Part shown: one piece after another, positions 17,484 to 25,859 of the stretch | How the letters are laid out: each line of letters opens with the position of its first letter | How positions within the stretch are numbered: position 1 is the first letter of the stretch | Source of the DNA: Clostridium ganghwense | GTDB taxonomy: Bacteria; Bacillota; Clostridia; Clostridiales; Clostridiaceae | Direction: 5' to 3' | NCBI RefSeq assembly: GCF_026735165.1 | Contig: NZ_JAPQES010000005.1 | Span: 112,829-176,828, forward strand | Length of the DNA stretch: 64,000 nt | Position numbers and translations under genes: made by a program | Notes under the pieces: generated by a model | The model's database searches: none | The model's input: only the letters and a program-made list of their open reading frames with translations | Told to the model about the DNA's origin: nothing

Positions 17484-18044
17484 ATGAGTGAAAAACAGAA
17501 AATGTTAAATGGTGAAATATATAATGCCTATGATGAAAATTTAATACTTTTAAGAAATAAAGCTAGACATCTTACAAAAGCATACAATAGCACAGACCCT
17601 GAGGCAACAGAACAAAGAATAAATATTCTCAAAAATTTATTTGGAAAAATAGGAGATAATTTTGAAATAGAGCCTCCTTTTCATTGTGATTATGGCACTA
17701 ATATGGAAATTGGAGAAAATTTTTATGCAAATTTTAATTTTTTAGTTTTAGATGATGGACTTGTAAAAATTGGAGACAATGTATTGATTGCACCTAATGT
17801 AAGCATACTTACTGCAACTCATCTAATCGATCCTAAGTTAAGACCTAAAAATGCTGATTATACAAAATCTGTAACTATCGGAAATAATGTATGGATTGGT
17901 GCTGGATCTATAATAAATCCCGGTGTAACCATTGGTGATAATAGCGTAATAGGTTCAGGCAGTGTGGTTACAAAGAATATTCCATCCAATGTTGTCGCTG
18001 CTGGGAACCCTTGTAAAATAATAAAATATATTGATAAAGAATAA
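17484..18044 (+). CDS. Maltose/galactoside-type sugar O-acetyltransferase
   Basis: This 186-aa acetyl-CoA-dependent transferase of the left-handed beta-helix (hexapeptide repeat) class belongs to the Maa/LacA group. The N-terminal Mac helical domain is present (MLNGEIYNAYDENLILLRNKARHLTKAYN), followed by PPFHCDYGTNMEIGENFYANFNFLVLDD. The catalytic His is in TATHLIDP, and hexapeptide turns (TIGNNVWIGAGSIINPGVTIGDNSVIGSGSVVTKNIP) end the domain. The ATG at 17484 is chosen because AAGGAG lies 9 bases upstream. It is monocistronic between an extended -10 promoter and a terminator. The acceptor sugar is not determinable. Confidence 0.92.
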   Translation: MSEKQKMLNGEIYNAYDENLILLRNKARHLTKAYNSTDPEATEQRINILKNLFGKIGDNFEIEPPFHCDYGTNMEIGENFYANFNFLVLDDGLVKIGDNVLIAPNVSILTATHLIDPKLRPKNADYTKSVTIGNNVWIGAGSIINPGVTIGDNSVIGSGSVVTKNIPSNVVAAGNPCKIIKYIDKE

Positions 18045-18061
18045 TAAAAGTCGTTTAATCA

Positions 18062-18091
18062 AGACTTTCACTAAAAAATAAGTGAAAGTCT
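18062..18091 (+). terminator. Terminator of the acetyltransferase gene
   Basis: AGACTTTCACT and AGTGAAAGTCT form an 11-bp stem with an 8-nt loop, followed by TTT. Confidence 0.8.
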
Positions 18092-18203
18092 TTTAAGAGT
18101 TCAAAGTACTTCAAGCTAAATTGAAAATACGAATAAAACTATCTAAATCTTGTACTTTGTTATTAAACAAAGTACCTTCTATATATGAAAGGACCGATTA
18201 ATA

Positions 18204-19196
18204 TTGAAAAATATAGCTAGTTTAACATTACAAAGAGATTTGCATTATGCTAAAAACGGTATAGCTAATTGTTTAATTTCAGGTATAACCTGGGGAATAG
18301 ATGCTATACTGCTTGGTTATTTATTAACTAATTATCCATTTAACGATACTAATACTGCTATGCAAGCACCTCTTATAGCAGCCTGCATACATACAGGATT
18401 TTCATCTTTTTTTATTTTACTTTACAATTTTTATACTGGTAAAATTAAAGAATTTGGTAGATGTCTATTTAGTAAAGCTGGTATACTTATTATTATTTGT
18501 GCAATATGTAGTGGACCATTAGCAATGTCAGGATATTTACTTGGAATTAATATGGCAGGAGCTTCCTATGCAGCAGTTATAACTTCTAGTTATCCTGCAA
18601 TAGGAACAGTTTTAGCTGTAATATTTCTTAAAGAAAAATTAAATAAAAGAACTTTAATAGGAATTTTGTTATGTGTTGTGGGAGCCATAGCTACAGGATA
18701 TATGTCACCAACTAATATATTATATCCTAAGTTTTATTTAGGAATAATATTTGCTTTTATTGCTGCACTAGGCTGGGGTTTAGAAGGTGTTTTTGGTGCT
18801 TATGTTATGGACATTGTAGATCCTGAAATAGCTATTTCAGTTCGACAAACAGCTTCCTTCTTCATGTATATATTTTGTGTTATTCCATTTATAAAAGGAT
18901 TTAAAATATTATTTAATTCCTTTACAGCTTCTAATATGATAATTTTAATATTAGCAGGTATATTATGTAGTGTTTCTTATATAACTTGGTACTTTGGCTT
19001 AAGTATGACTGGAGTAGGTAGAGCTATGGCTCTTAATATTACTTATCCTCTCTGGGTTATAATATTAGAATGGTTGATAACAGGTGTGCAAGCTTCTCCA
19101 AATTTGATAATTGGATGTTTAATAATTGTGTTTGGAGCAATTTTAGTTTCAGGGAACCCAAAAGAAATGCTAAGATTAAGAGAATATAAGGAGTAA
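18204..19196 (+). CDS. EamA/DMT-family transporter
   Basis: This 330-aa integral membrane protein has ten helices in two EamA repeats. The first repeat ends with the motif AAVITSSYPAIGTVLAVIFLKEKL. The second includes ALNITYPLWVIILEWLITG. Starts at TTG behind AAAGGA. A small winged-helix protein is encoded 5 bp downstream and is probably co-transcribed. Drug/metabolite exporters of this family move amino acids or nucleotides among other solutes; the substrate here is unknown. Confidence 0.9.
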   Translation: MKNIASLTLQRDLHYAKNGIANCLISGITWGIDAILLGYLLTNYPFNDTNTAMQAPLIAACIHTGFSSFFILLYNFYTGKIKEFGRCLFSKAGILIIICAICSGPLAMSGYLLGINMAGASYAAVITSSYPAIGTVLAVIFLKEKLNKRTLIGILLCVVGAIATGYMSPTNILYPKFYLGIIFAFIAALGWGLEGVFGAYVMDIVDPEIAISVRQTASFFMYIFCVIPFIKGFKILFNSFTASNMIILILAGILCSVSYITWYFGLSMTGVGRAMALNITYPLWVIILEWLITGVQASPNLIIGCLIIVFGAILVSGNPKEMLRLREYKE

Positions 19197-19201
19197 TAAT
19201 T

Positions 19202-19552
19202 ATGAAAATGAAACTACCAATGAAATTTAGAATACTTCAATTAATTTGTGAAAGAAGTATTCAACTTAAAATAATAAATACACATGAAATTATAAACCTA
19301 ATTAATTTAGAATATGGTAATGAAAAACAGTGCTGTGATAAAACTATAAAAACACATATTCTAGCACTAAAATCAGTAGGATTAATCACAGAAACTAATG
19401 TTTATGAAAATAAAAATCAATTAATATCTGAATACAAATCAACTCGTGAAGGCTTTAACAGAATGAAACTTATACCTAATACTGCTGAAAGCTATAAAGA
19501 ATGGCTGCCTTTCAAAGGACAAGTTAATGCTTTAATAAATCATAATGGCTAA
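19202..19552 (+). CDS. Small winged-helix-like protein
   Basis: This 116-aa protein is probably a helix-turn-helix regulator. The pattern HEIINLINLEYGNEKQCCDKTIKTHILALKSVGLITET (about 29-67), with a following charged wing, resembles a winged helix of the DNA-binding kind. AAGGAG at good distance. It is 5 bp after the transporter gene, with a terminator just downstream. I recognise no named family; a regulatory role is inferred from fold pattern and context. Confidence 0.6.
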   Translation: MKMKLPMKFRILQLICERSIQLKIINTHEIINLINLEYGNEKQCCDKTIKTHILALKSVGLITETNVYENKNQLISEYKSTREGFNRMKLIPNTAESYKEWLPFKGQVNALINHNG

Positions 19553-19590
19553 AAATTCATTAGTTATGTTTCTTTGTTAAGCATATGTGT

Positions 19591-19623
19591 AAAAAATCTC
19601 CGCTAATTAAGTAGAGATTTTTT
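19591..19623. terminator. Bidirectional terminator
   Basis: AAAAAATCTC (19591-19600) pairs with GAGATTTTTT (19614-19623) between two convergent genes. Confidence 0.8.
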
Positions 19624-19639
19624 ATTTTTATCTTATTTT

Positions 19640-19861
19640 CTATAGCTCCATACCATTCAATATATCTCTCAACTTTTTCAATTCCTCAGCTGATAGAGTT
19701 ATTCCCTTCCCCATCTTTTCATGTTCAGGTGCCCAATCTCTTAAATCAAACTTAGGATCTCTTCCATTCCATCTGATTATATTTAATTCTTTAGTCCATC
19801 CTTTTGGTGATTCTGAAACTATTCCTATATTTTCTTTTATTTCGTATTTAATATCTGCCAT
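19640..19861 (-). CDS. YdbC/PC4-like small protein
   Basis: This 73-aa protein has the conserved core NIGIVSESPKGWTKELNIIRWNGRDPKFDLRDWAPEH of the YdbC-type PC4-like family, which binds single-stranded nucleic acid in characterised relatives. The ATG at 19861 (MADIKYEI) is preferred: GGAGG lies 8 bases upstream, while the longer reading from 19876 has no binding site. It lies just downstream of decayed gene fragments and is itself full length for the family. Confidence 0.85.
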   Translation of the reverse strand: MADIKYEIKENIGIVSESPKGWTKELNIIRWNGRDPKFDLRDWAPEHEKMGKGITLSAEELKKLRDILNGMEL

Positions 19862-19877
19862 TTCAAATTCCTCCAAA

Positions 19878-20110
19878 TTAAATATCCAAACTCGCTCCGT
19901 TATCCCTAATCCAATTTTTCCTTTTTATATAGTCAGACATAACCTTATCTACAATATTTCATAAATTTTCTCTTTCTAAATGTAAAACTAATTTAGTAAA
20001 ATATTCTTTATCAATTCTTTCATCTGTCTTCCACCATGCTAAATGCATTGTATCTTATACAAAAGAAAAGTATCCTAACTCTTCTATAATTTCTCACATA
20101 GTCTTCAAAA
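19878..20110 (-). pseudogene. Decayed gene, unknown family
   Basis: A minus-strand reading frame gives protein-like sequence (EIIEELGYFSFV, DTMHLAWWKTDERIDKEYF, TKLVLHLEREN, NIVDKVMSDYIKRKNW) interrupted by TGA, TAA and TGA codons. It is a recognisable remnant, not a gene. Family not identified. Confidence 0.6.
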
Positions 20111-20136
20111 ATATTCATTACATTAAATTGTCTAAC

Positions 20137-20397
20137 CTAAGTAACTATTACATCGTTACTTTTATTTATTACATTTTTACTTGTTCCTTTATAAATTCGT
20201 ATTTTATATTTAGGGTCGTCTATACTAGGTTTTTGTAAAACATCAAATTCTATTTCCGTATCATAGTATTGTAATGCCTCATCATAATTACCTAAACTAG
20301 AATAATTAGTAGCTATAGATTCATATGTATTTATTTCATTAGGTTTAATTTTTAGTATCTCTTTTCCATATTCAATAGCTTCCTCATATCTGCCTAC
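20137..20397 (-). pseudogene. TPR-protein remnant
   Basis: The frame reads GRYEEAIEYGKEILKIKPNE and SLGNYDEALQYYDTE, two tetratricopeptide-type repeats, then ends at TAG (20137-20139). It has no start codon and a TGA directly upstream (20398-20400). It is a truncated part of a TPR protein. The adjoining remnants suggest a larger lost gene set. Confidence 0.6.
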
Positions 20398-20481
20398 TCA
20401 GGTTCTTCTTTGATTACGCTTAACTCAAAATCATTTAATCGAGTTATTTTTTATTAGTTCTTCTGCTGTTCTATCTCTTAG

Positions 20482-20985
20482 TCAATCTGCACAATCCATC
20501 AAATACCTATCTAACTCTCTAAGATTTTCTAAATCAAGTATTTTAACGCCTATTTTGTTTAACTCTTTATTAGATAATAACTTTAATTTTTCAACATATT
20601 CATTTGATACAATTCCAAACTTCTTATTTAATTGCTCCACTATTATTTCTATTTTTCCTTTTTTTAATGCTTCTTTTAAAGCATTTATTTCTTCTTCTTG
20701 TAATTCAGTAGTTGTTATTATAAATTCGTTGTTTAGTCCATGTTTAATTAGATTAAGAGCAACTTTTTCTTGTCTTGCCATATCTAATTTTTTGAATTTT
20801 TCTCTTAACTCATTTATTTCTTGATCTTCCAATTCACAAGTTCTTTTTATAAATTCATTATCCATACCTTGCTTAATTAGATTAATAGTTATTTTTCTAA
20901 GTGCTGTATTAAGTAAATTATTTTTTTCACGTGAAAAATCAATTTTTGTCCTATCTAAATTTTGTAGTTGTTCATCTATAGACAT
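20482..20985 (-). CDS. Rpn-like/DUF4351 C-terminal-type protein, possibly truncated
   Basis: This 167-aa helical protein has two internal repeats of about 36 residues: TINLIKQGMDNEFIKRTCELEDQEINELREK and ALNLIKHGLNNEFIITTTELQEEEINALKEA. A C-terminal segment, KKFGIVSNEYVEKLKLLSNKELNKIGVKIL, resembles DUF4351. This architecture is the usual C-terminal half of Rpn-type (PD-(D/E)XK recombination-promoting nuclease) proteins, but no nuclease domain is present. It may be an internal-start product, as known for rpn genes, or a remnant after loss of the nuclease part. AGGAGG lies 11 bases before the ATG. Confidence 0.6.
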   Translation of the reverse strand: MSIDEQLQNLDRTKIDFSREKNNLLNTALRKITINLIKQGMDNEFIKRTCELEDQEINELREKFKKLDMARQEKVALNLIKHGLNNEFIITTTELQEEEINALKEALKKGKIEIIVEQLNKKFGIVSNEYVEKLKLLSNKELNKIGVKILDLENLRELDRYLMDCAD

Positions 20986-21210
20986 GAAAGCATCATCCTC
21001 CTATAACCTATATATTTAAATAATACCCTAAAGAAGTTAAAAGTTCCAAAAAATATATTCTAATTATCCCCAAATGATTATAGGTAAAACTTATATGCCC
21101 TTGTCCTTGAATAACTAAATCTAAATTTAATAAATAAAGAACTCCCTTAGCTACAGGAACTTAGATGTATCATAAATACTGTTTACCCCATAATTTAAGA
21201 AAAATGCGTT

Positions 21211-21393
21211 TTAAGTAATATGTACATTTTTAAATTTTCTTAATACTTCAATAGATATCAAAACAAACACTATTAACATGATAATCCCATAAAAATAGTG
21301 TTTGGATTTTATATTGAATACCGCCACTATGATTGAAATCAGAGCTGATATCATAAGTGATATTTTTCCTTGTCCTTCGCCTTCTTTTGTCAT
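21211..21393 (-). CDS. Small two-helix membrane protein
   Basis: This 60-aa protein has two hydrophobic helices (about 12-27 and 33-49) separated by NIKSKHYF. It has a charged N-terminus (MTKEGEGQG) and a basic C-terminus. GGGAGA precedes the ATG. It is plausible as a real small gene from the binding site and membrane pattern; family and function unknown. Confidence 0.55.
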   Translation of the reverse strand: MTKEGEGQGKISLMISALISIIVAVFNIKSKHYFYGIIMLIVFVLISIEVLRKFKNVHIT

Positions 21394-21916
21394 AATAAAA
21401 TCTCCCTCATCTAATATAAATAATTTTTACTTAATTATGTATACACTATTATACAATTATGTTTTAATACATTTATGCCTGTTAATGCACAATTTCTTTA
21501 TATGTTGCAGCATCACTCTATATCAAATTATATCATATTAAACCTTATTATAACAAAATGATACATCTTTACCAATAAAAAAATAATCCTAAGCACCTAG
21601 TAAATTTTAAAATTAGAGAAGGTGTTTTGTGGGAAATCAACTTTTGAAACTAGCTTCATCATAAGGAATATGGGCAGCTCTTTCAGTTGCATTTATTATA
21701 TATATATATTAAAAACTCAGGATAGAAGACATAAAAAGCAAGAATAAAGAATGAACAGATTCGAAAAAAATTCCAACTAGAACTTTATACAAACCTACAA
21801 ATTCCAACAGTTGAATTGTAAAAATAAAAACTGTATAATTAATTCATGTATTAAAATAAAAATTAAATTATCAAGAAATATTTGAAGTTGATGATTGACA
21901 TAAAGAGGTGAATAAT
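21394..21916. other. Intergenic region upstream of the TetR gene
   Basis: No supported ORF. A short minus-strand protein-like tail (NATERAAHIPYDEASFKS followed by a stop, about 21646-21702) looks like the end of a lost gene. The last 100 bp are AT-rich and probably hold the TetR promoter, not resolvable by eye. Confidence 0.4.
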
Positions 21917-22486
21917 ATGTCAGAAATTACGAAAAAAGCTTTAGCTGAGTCATTAAAAAAACAAATGCAGACAATACCATTAGCAAAAATTACAGTTAAC
22001 GATGTTGTTGATGAATGTGGATTAAATCGACGTACATTATACTATTATTTTCGTGATATTTATGATCTTCTAGAATGGATTTTTAAAACTGAAATTAAAA
22101 AAGTTCTTGGTAAAAATAAGACTTACGGGACATGGCAAAAAGGATTTTTGGAAATTCTTTCATATTTATGTGAAAATCAGAAAGTAGTGTTGAATACCTA
22201 TAATTCTATTGATAGAGATTGTTTAGAAAATCATTTACATAATGAAATATTTAATCTTATTTTAGAAGTTGTAAATGAGCTCGCTAAAGATTTAAATGTA
22301 TCAGCAGAAGATAAAAAATATATAGTGAAATTTTATGAAATTGCACTTGTAGGTATAATAAGCGATTGGATAAGAAATAATATGACTGAATATCCCGAAA
22401 AAATTATTGATAATCTTGACAAAATAATAGGTGGAGATATTTATAGAGCATTATTAAAATATGAAAAAAAAGGGAAGTCAAATTAA
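21917..22486 (+). CDS. TetR-family regulator
   Basis: This 189-aa TetR-family protein has an N-terminal helix-turn-helix (about 5-50; KITVNDVVDECGLNRRTLYYYFRDIYDLLEWIF). The C-terminal ligand domain resembles the TetR_C group of DhaS-like regulators. ATG at 21917 behind AGAGGTG. It is convergent with the oleate hydratase gene and separated from it by a shared hairpin. A palindrome in the oleate hydratase promoter makes it the likely target, an inference. Confidence 0.88.
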   Translation: MSEITKKALAESLKKQMQTIPLAKITVNDVVDECGLNRRTLYYYFRDIYDLLEWIFKTEIKKVLGKNKTYGTWQKGFLEILSYLCENQKVVLNTYNSIDRDCLENHLHNEIFNLILEVVNELAKDLNVSAEDKKYIVKFYEIALVGIISDWIRNNMTEYPEKIIDNLDKIIGGDIYRALLKYEKKGKSN

Positions 22487-22501
22487 AATGACTTCCCTTT
22501 T
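22468..22501. terminator. Bidirectional terminator overlapping the TetR stop
   Basis: A 13-bp perfect stem, AAAAGGGAAGTCA against TGACTTCCCTTTT, with an 8-nt loop. It contains the last codons of the TetR gene and serves the convergent oleate hydratase gene too. Confidence 0.85.
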
Positions 22502-22524
22502 ACAATTTTAACTACACCATCTAT

Positions 22525-24228
22525 TTATATCAAACCATCTAAAGTTGTATCTTTTAATAACTTTTTAATAATTGCTTCAGCTGGTAATGGTCTTCCACTA
22601 TATAGTGCTTTAGTTGCATTAGCAATAACACGTATATCATATTGACTAGCATATATTTCAGGTGGATTTTTCTCAAGTCCAAGTAAAGTATACACAGCCA
22701 TCATAGCAGAACGAATTGAATATTCAACAGTAAACACACAATCACCTTTAATTTCTGCAAATTGACCTAAAAATGCAAGGTTTGTACTACCTGCAGGTAC
22801 TACTTGTGGTCTATCGCCTTTAACACGAGGCATAAATTGACTTGTAACATAAGGCATCATAGCAGGAATTACAATTGATGTATCAATATATTCATGCATA
22901 TCTTTTTCATCAATACCTAGATGATATAAAAGTTCTTGTAATAATTCTTTACCAGTACAGTCGCTCATTTTCTTTTTAATGAAATCACCTTCATTATCAG
23001 GGAACAAAGCATATGCCCACAGCACTATCACATCATTAGGTTGATTAGTAAATTGAAGATGTCTATTAGCCGTAACACTTAATAACCACTTTGAGTCTTT
23101 AACTGTTATTATTCCGCCTGTTATAGTTTTATGTGGAATAATATTCCTACCTGAAAATTCTTCAATAAGTTTAATCATTTTAGGGCCTTTTGCAGTTATT
23201 GTATATGATTCCCATTTGGTTTTATCAATATCGCTACAGAATACTTCTGGTTTTCCGAATGAAGCATCTTTTTTAGCTATTTTCTTCCATAGACTCCAGC
23301 ATCCGCCTTCGCTTCTGTCTAATACAGGTGCTTTATCCATACTTCCAAGTGTAGAGTTCTCTGTCATAGATCCATTAGTGAAGAATACTAAATCATCTTT
23401 AGTAGTTTTTATGATTTTTTCTTTTTCACCATTACGAGTTAAATGAATTCCTGTAACTGTTTTTTCATCTGCAGTTATATCTATATCTAAATCAGTTACT
23501 TGTGTATTTAAGTCAAATACTACATCTTGTGCTTCTAACCATTTTTTTAATGGAAGAATCATTGAATCATATTGATTATATTTAGTAAATACTAGCCCTT
23601 CCATTTTGCTCATTCCTGGCATTAAATGTATAAAACGATGCATATAACGTTTCATTTCTACAACACTGTGCCAAGGTTCAAATGCAAACATAGTTCTCCA
23701 ATATAACCACATATCAGTTTCTAAGAATGTAGCATCGAAAAATTGTTCAACAGTAGTTGCACCTAAAGAGTCTTCTGTAGCAAGAAATAACTTAGTAAGT
23801 TGCTTAATATGAGATTCACCTAGTCCAAGACTTGAAAAATCAAGTTTTTCTCCACGATTAGCAATTACACGACAGTTAGAATAGTTAGGATCATCAATAT
23901 TTAGTTCTCTAAATTCATCTAAAACAGTTCTTCCTGGTTCTTCTAATGATGGTACTCCTCCAAATAAGTCCCAAGTACATTCATAATGTTCTTCCATTTC
24001 TCTTCCACCACGTGCAACATATCCCTCTTCTGCATTTCCAAAACCATCGATGGCACCACCAAAAATATTAGTTTCTTCTAAAATAGTAATATTTTTACCG
24101 TTCATATGCCCATCACGTATTAAGTATTCAGCAGCAGCTAATGAAGCGATACCACCACCAATTAGATATGCCTTTTTATTTTCTATTCCTTCAGGTTTTA
24201 AAGTGTTGATATTTTGATAACTTCCCAT
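22525..24228 (-). CDS. ohyA: Oleate hydratase (MCRA family)
   Basis: This 567-aa FAD-dependent hydratase adds water to the cis-9 double bond of oleate, giving 10-hydroxystearate, usually as detoxification of unsaturated fatty acids. The N-terminal nucleotide-binding motif LIGGGIASLAAAEYLI lies at about 22-37. ARGGREMEEHYECTWDLF holds the conserved glutamate region of the active site. Length agrees with the family. A GGGGAGA site precedes the ATG. It is monocistronic with a palindrome in its promoter and a TetR gene next door, so induction by fatty acids is plausible. Confidence 0.95.
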   Translation of the reverse strand: MGSYQNINTLKPEGIENKKAYLIGGGIASLAAAEYLIRDGHMNGKNITILEETNIFGGAIDGFGNAEEGYVARGGREMEEHYECTWDLFGGVPSLEEPGRTVLDEFRELNIDDPNYSNCRVIANRGEKLDFSSLGLGESHIKQLTKLFLATEDSLGATTVEQFFDATFLETDMWLYWRTMFAFEPWHSVVEMKRYMHRFIHLMPGMSKMEGLVFTKYNQYDSMILPLKKWLEAQDVVFDLNTQVTDLDIDITADEKTVTGIHLTRNGEKEKIIKTTKDDLVFFTNGSMTENSTLGSMDKAPVLDRSEGGCWSLWKKIAKKDASFGKPEVFCSDIDKTKWESYTITAKGPKMIKLIEEFSGRNIIPHKTITGGIITVKDSKWLLSVTANRHLQFTNQPNDVIVLWAYALFPDNEGDFIKKKMSDCTGKELLQELLYHLGIDEKDMHEYIDTSIVIPAMMPYVTSQFMPRVKGDRPQVVPAGSTNLAFLGQFAEIKGDCVFTVEYSIRSAMMAVYTLLGLEKNPPEIYASQYDIRVIANATKALYSGRPLPAEAIIKKLLKDTTLDGLI

Positions 24229-24258
24229 AATTCTTCTCCCCTTTAACTAAGTAAATTT

Positions 24259-24288
24259 AATATACATATATCTATGTATATAATACAA
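24259..24288 (-). promoter_or_regulatory. ohyA promoter with palindromic operator
   Basis: Minus-strand TTGTAT (24283-24288), 18-bp spacer, TATATT (24259-24264). The spacer is filled by an inverted repeat with 9-bp arms, ATATACATA and TATGTATAT (24260-24281), a typical position for a TetR-type repressor site. Confidence 0.6.
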
Positions 24289-24360
24289 ACTTTTCCACAA
24301 GGAATAAATTACCAATTACAAGATATTGTGCAAAGATGTAACAAAATCATAATAATGTGC

Positions 24361-24402
24361 AAAAAAATAGCTAAACTGCTGTAAATATAAAATTTGCAGC
24401 AG
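24361..24402 (-). terminator. Terminator of the endonuclease V gene
   Basis: CTGCTG/CAGCAG stem with a 15-nt AT-rich loop, followed on the minus strand by TTTAGCTA and a run of seven T. Confidence 0.5.
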
Positions 24403-24437
24403 CTTTTCATACTCAATTTTAGGAAAATAGAAATATT

Positions 24438-25163
24438 TTATTTACTAGCAACACTTTCATTGCAAAATTTATTTTTTAAAACATGTGTTTCTAAATCAGC
24501 AAGTCTTGTTGGGATTGGTATTCTACTGTCTTTAGATAATAAATTCATTGCTATTTCATAACAACTATTTATGTCTATGTTATTACCACAAGAAACAAAT
24601 ATAGGCTTTACATTTTTTCTAGTTCTTACAACTCTTCCATAGACCTTATCATTTACAATTATATCAGTATCCGCTCCTATTTGATTTTCTGGCATAATAA
24701 AGTCTACTTTATTTATTTTTAAATATGTTTTTGCTACTCCCATAGTAGGTTTATTTAAAAATAAACCTGCATGCGTAGCTATACCCATATTATTATGGTG
24801 AAGATATCCATTACCATCAAATATAAAAACATCTGGCTCAACTGTAATTTTTTCTACAGCTTCTAATATTAAAGGTAATTCCCTAAAAGCTAAAAATCCT
24901 GCAACATAAGGAACAGATATCTTTCCAACACTATAAACTTTTTCTAACACCTCTTTAGTTTGAAAATCAATAATTACTATACTACAAGCCCCAAAAGTTT
25001 CATTATTCTTGTCCCAATAAGCAATATCTATCCCTGCACAAACTTTTATGTTTTGTAAATCTATTTTATTTGTAATATTAATTTTCACTTTTAAATTGTT
25101 TTGTATATTTAAAAACTCTTCTTCTGTCTTTTGATTAAAATCATGAATATAGTTTACTTTCAA
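24438..25163 (-). CDS. nfi: Endonuclease V
   Basis: This 241-aa repair nuclease cleaves the second phosphodiester bond 3' to deoxyinosine and related lesions. Active-site residues are visible: Asp in AGIDIAYW, Glu in GFLAFRELP, Asp in FIFDGNGYLHH, with HNNMGIATHAGL following. I take the TTG at 25163 as start because AAGGAG lies 8 bases upstream. A longer frame from 25202 would overlap the upstream gene's stop. It is the last gene after two hypothetical genes and before a terminator. Confidence 0.93.
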   Translation of the reverse strand: MKVNYIHDFNQKTEEEFLNIQNNLKVKINITNKIDLQNIKVCAGIDIAYWDKNNETFGACSIVIIDFQTKEVLEKVYSVGKISVPYVAGFLAFRELPLILEAVEKITVEPDVFIFDGNGYLHHNNMGIATHAGLFLNKPTMGVAKTYLKINKVDFIMPENQIGADTDIIVNDKVYGRVVRTRKNVKPIFVSCGNNIDINSCYEIAMNLLSKDSRIPIPTRLADLETHVLKNKFCNESVASK

Positions 25164-25195
25164 TAAAATTAACTCCTTCTCAATAAATTTATAAC

Positions 25196-25843
25196 TTAGC
25201 AATTATGTGTAACTTCTAACTTATTGTTTTCATATATAGTTCCATAAGTAGCACAAAGTAACATACCACCACAAACCTTGCTACTAACTTGAAAATGTAT
25301 TTCATCTTCGTAAGTATCAAGGCTGTCAGCTTCAATTGTATCTATAAGTTTTTTGAAATCAAGCATTTGCAAATATTTAGCTACTATTTCATAACTGGTT
25401 AAATTATCTTTATTGGTATACACATTATATTCCTGTATTTTTTTATAAACAAGACTTGGATTCTGTAAATCATGCATTACATGTCCATTTTCATCTTCAA
25501 ACTTTTTCATTTCTTCTTCAACTATGTAATCTGGATACTTCTTACTGCCTTTATCTCTAAATCCAAACTCCCAAAAAGGATATTCTATATCACATAGGTG
25601 GGTTATAATCCACATTAAAAATTGCTCATTTATGTAGTTCACATCTGCTTCTAATTCTTTAAATCTATCTCCATAGTATTTTGAAATTCTTAAGAATTTC
25701 TGTTCTTCTGACATATCATCTTGCACTCCTGCAATTTCACATCCATATAAATCTATAGATATACTATCAAACTTACCCATAACACCTAAGTCAACAATTT
25801 TATCCCAATAAACTTCTTCTCCATCCTTACTAATTTTAAGCAT
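25196..25843 (-). CDS. Hypothetical acidic protein, DUF2004-like
   Basis: This 215-aa acidic soluble protein has no signal or membrane segment. The opening EEVYWDKIVDLGVMGKFDSISIDLYG and the later EADVNYINEQFLMWIITHL resemble DUF2004-type or immunity-like proteins. I am not certain of the family. Start ATG behind GGAGATGAT. It is followed after 32 bp by endonuclease V. It belongs to a row of similar-sized, solitary acidic genes (25.2-28.2 kb) of the kind that accumulates as orphan immunity genes. Confidence 0.65.
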   Translation of the reverse strand: MLKISKDGEEVYWDKIVDLGVMGKFDSISIDLYGCEIAGVQDDMSEEQKFLRISKYYGDRFKELEADVNYINEQFLMWIITHLCDIEYPFWEFGFRDKGSKKYPDYIVEEEMKKFEDENGHVMHDLQNPSLVYKKIQEYNVYTNKDNLTSYEIVAKYLQMLDFKKLIDTIEADSLDTYEDEIHFQVSSKVCGGMLLCATYGTIYENNKLEVTHNC

Positions 25844-25859
25844 AAAAAATCATCTCCAA

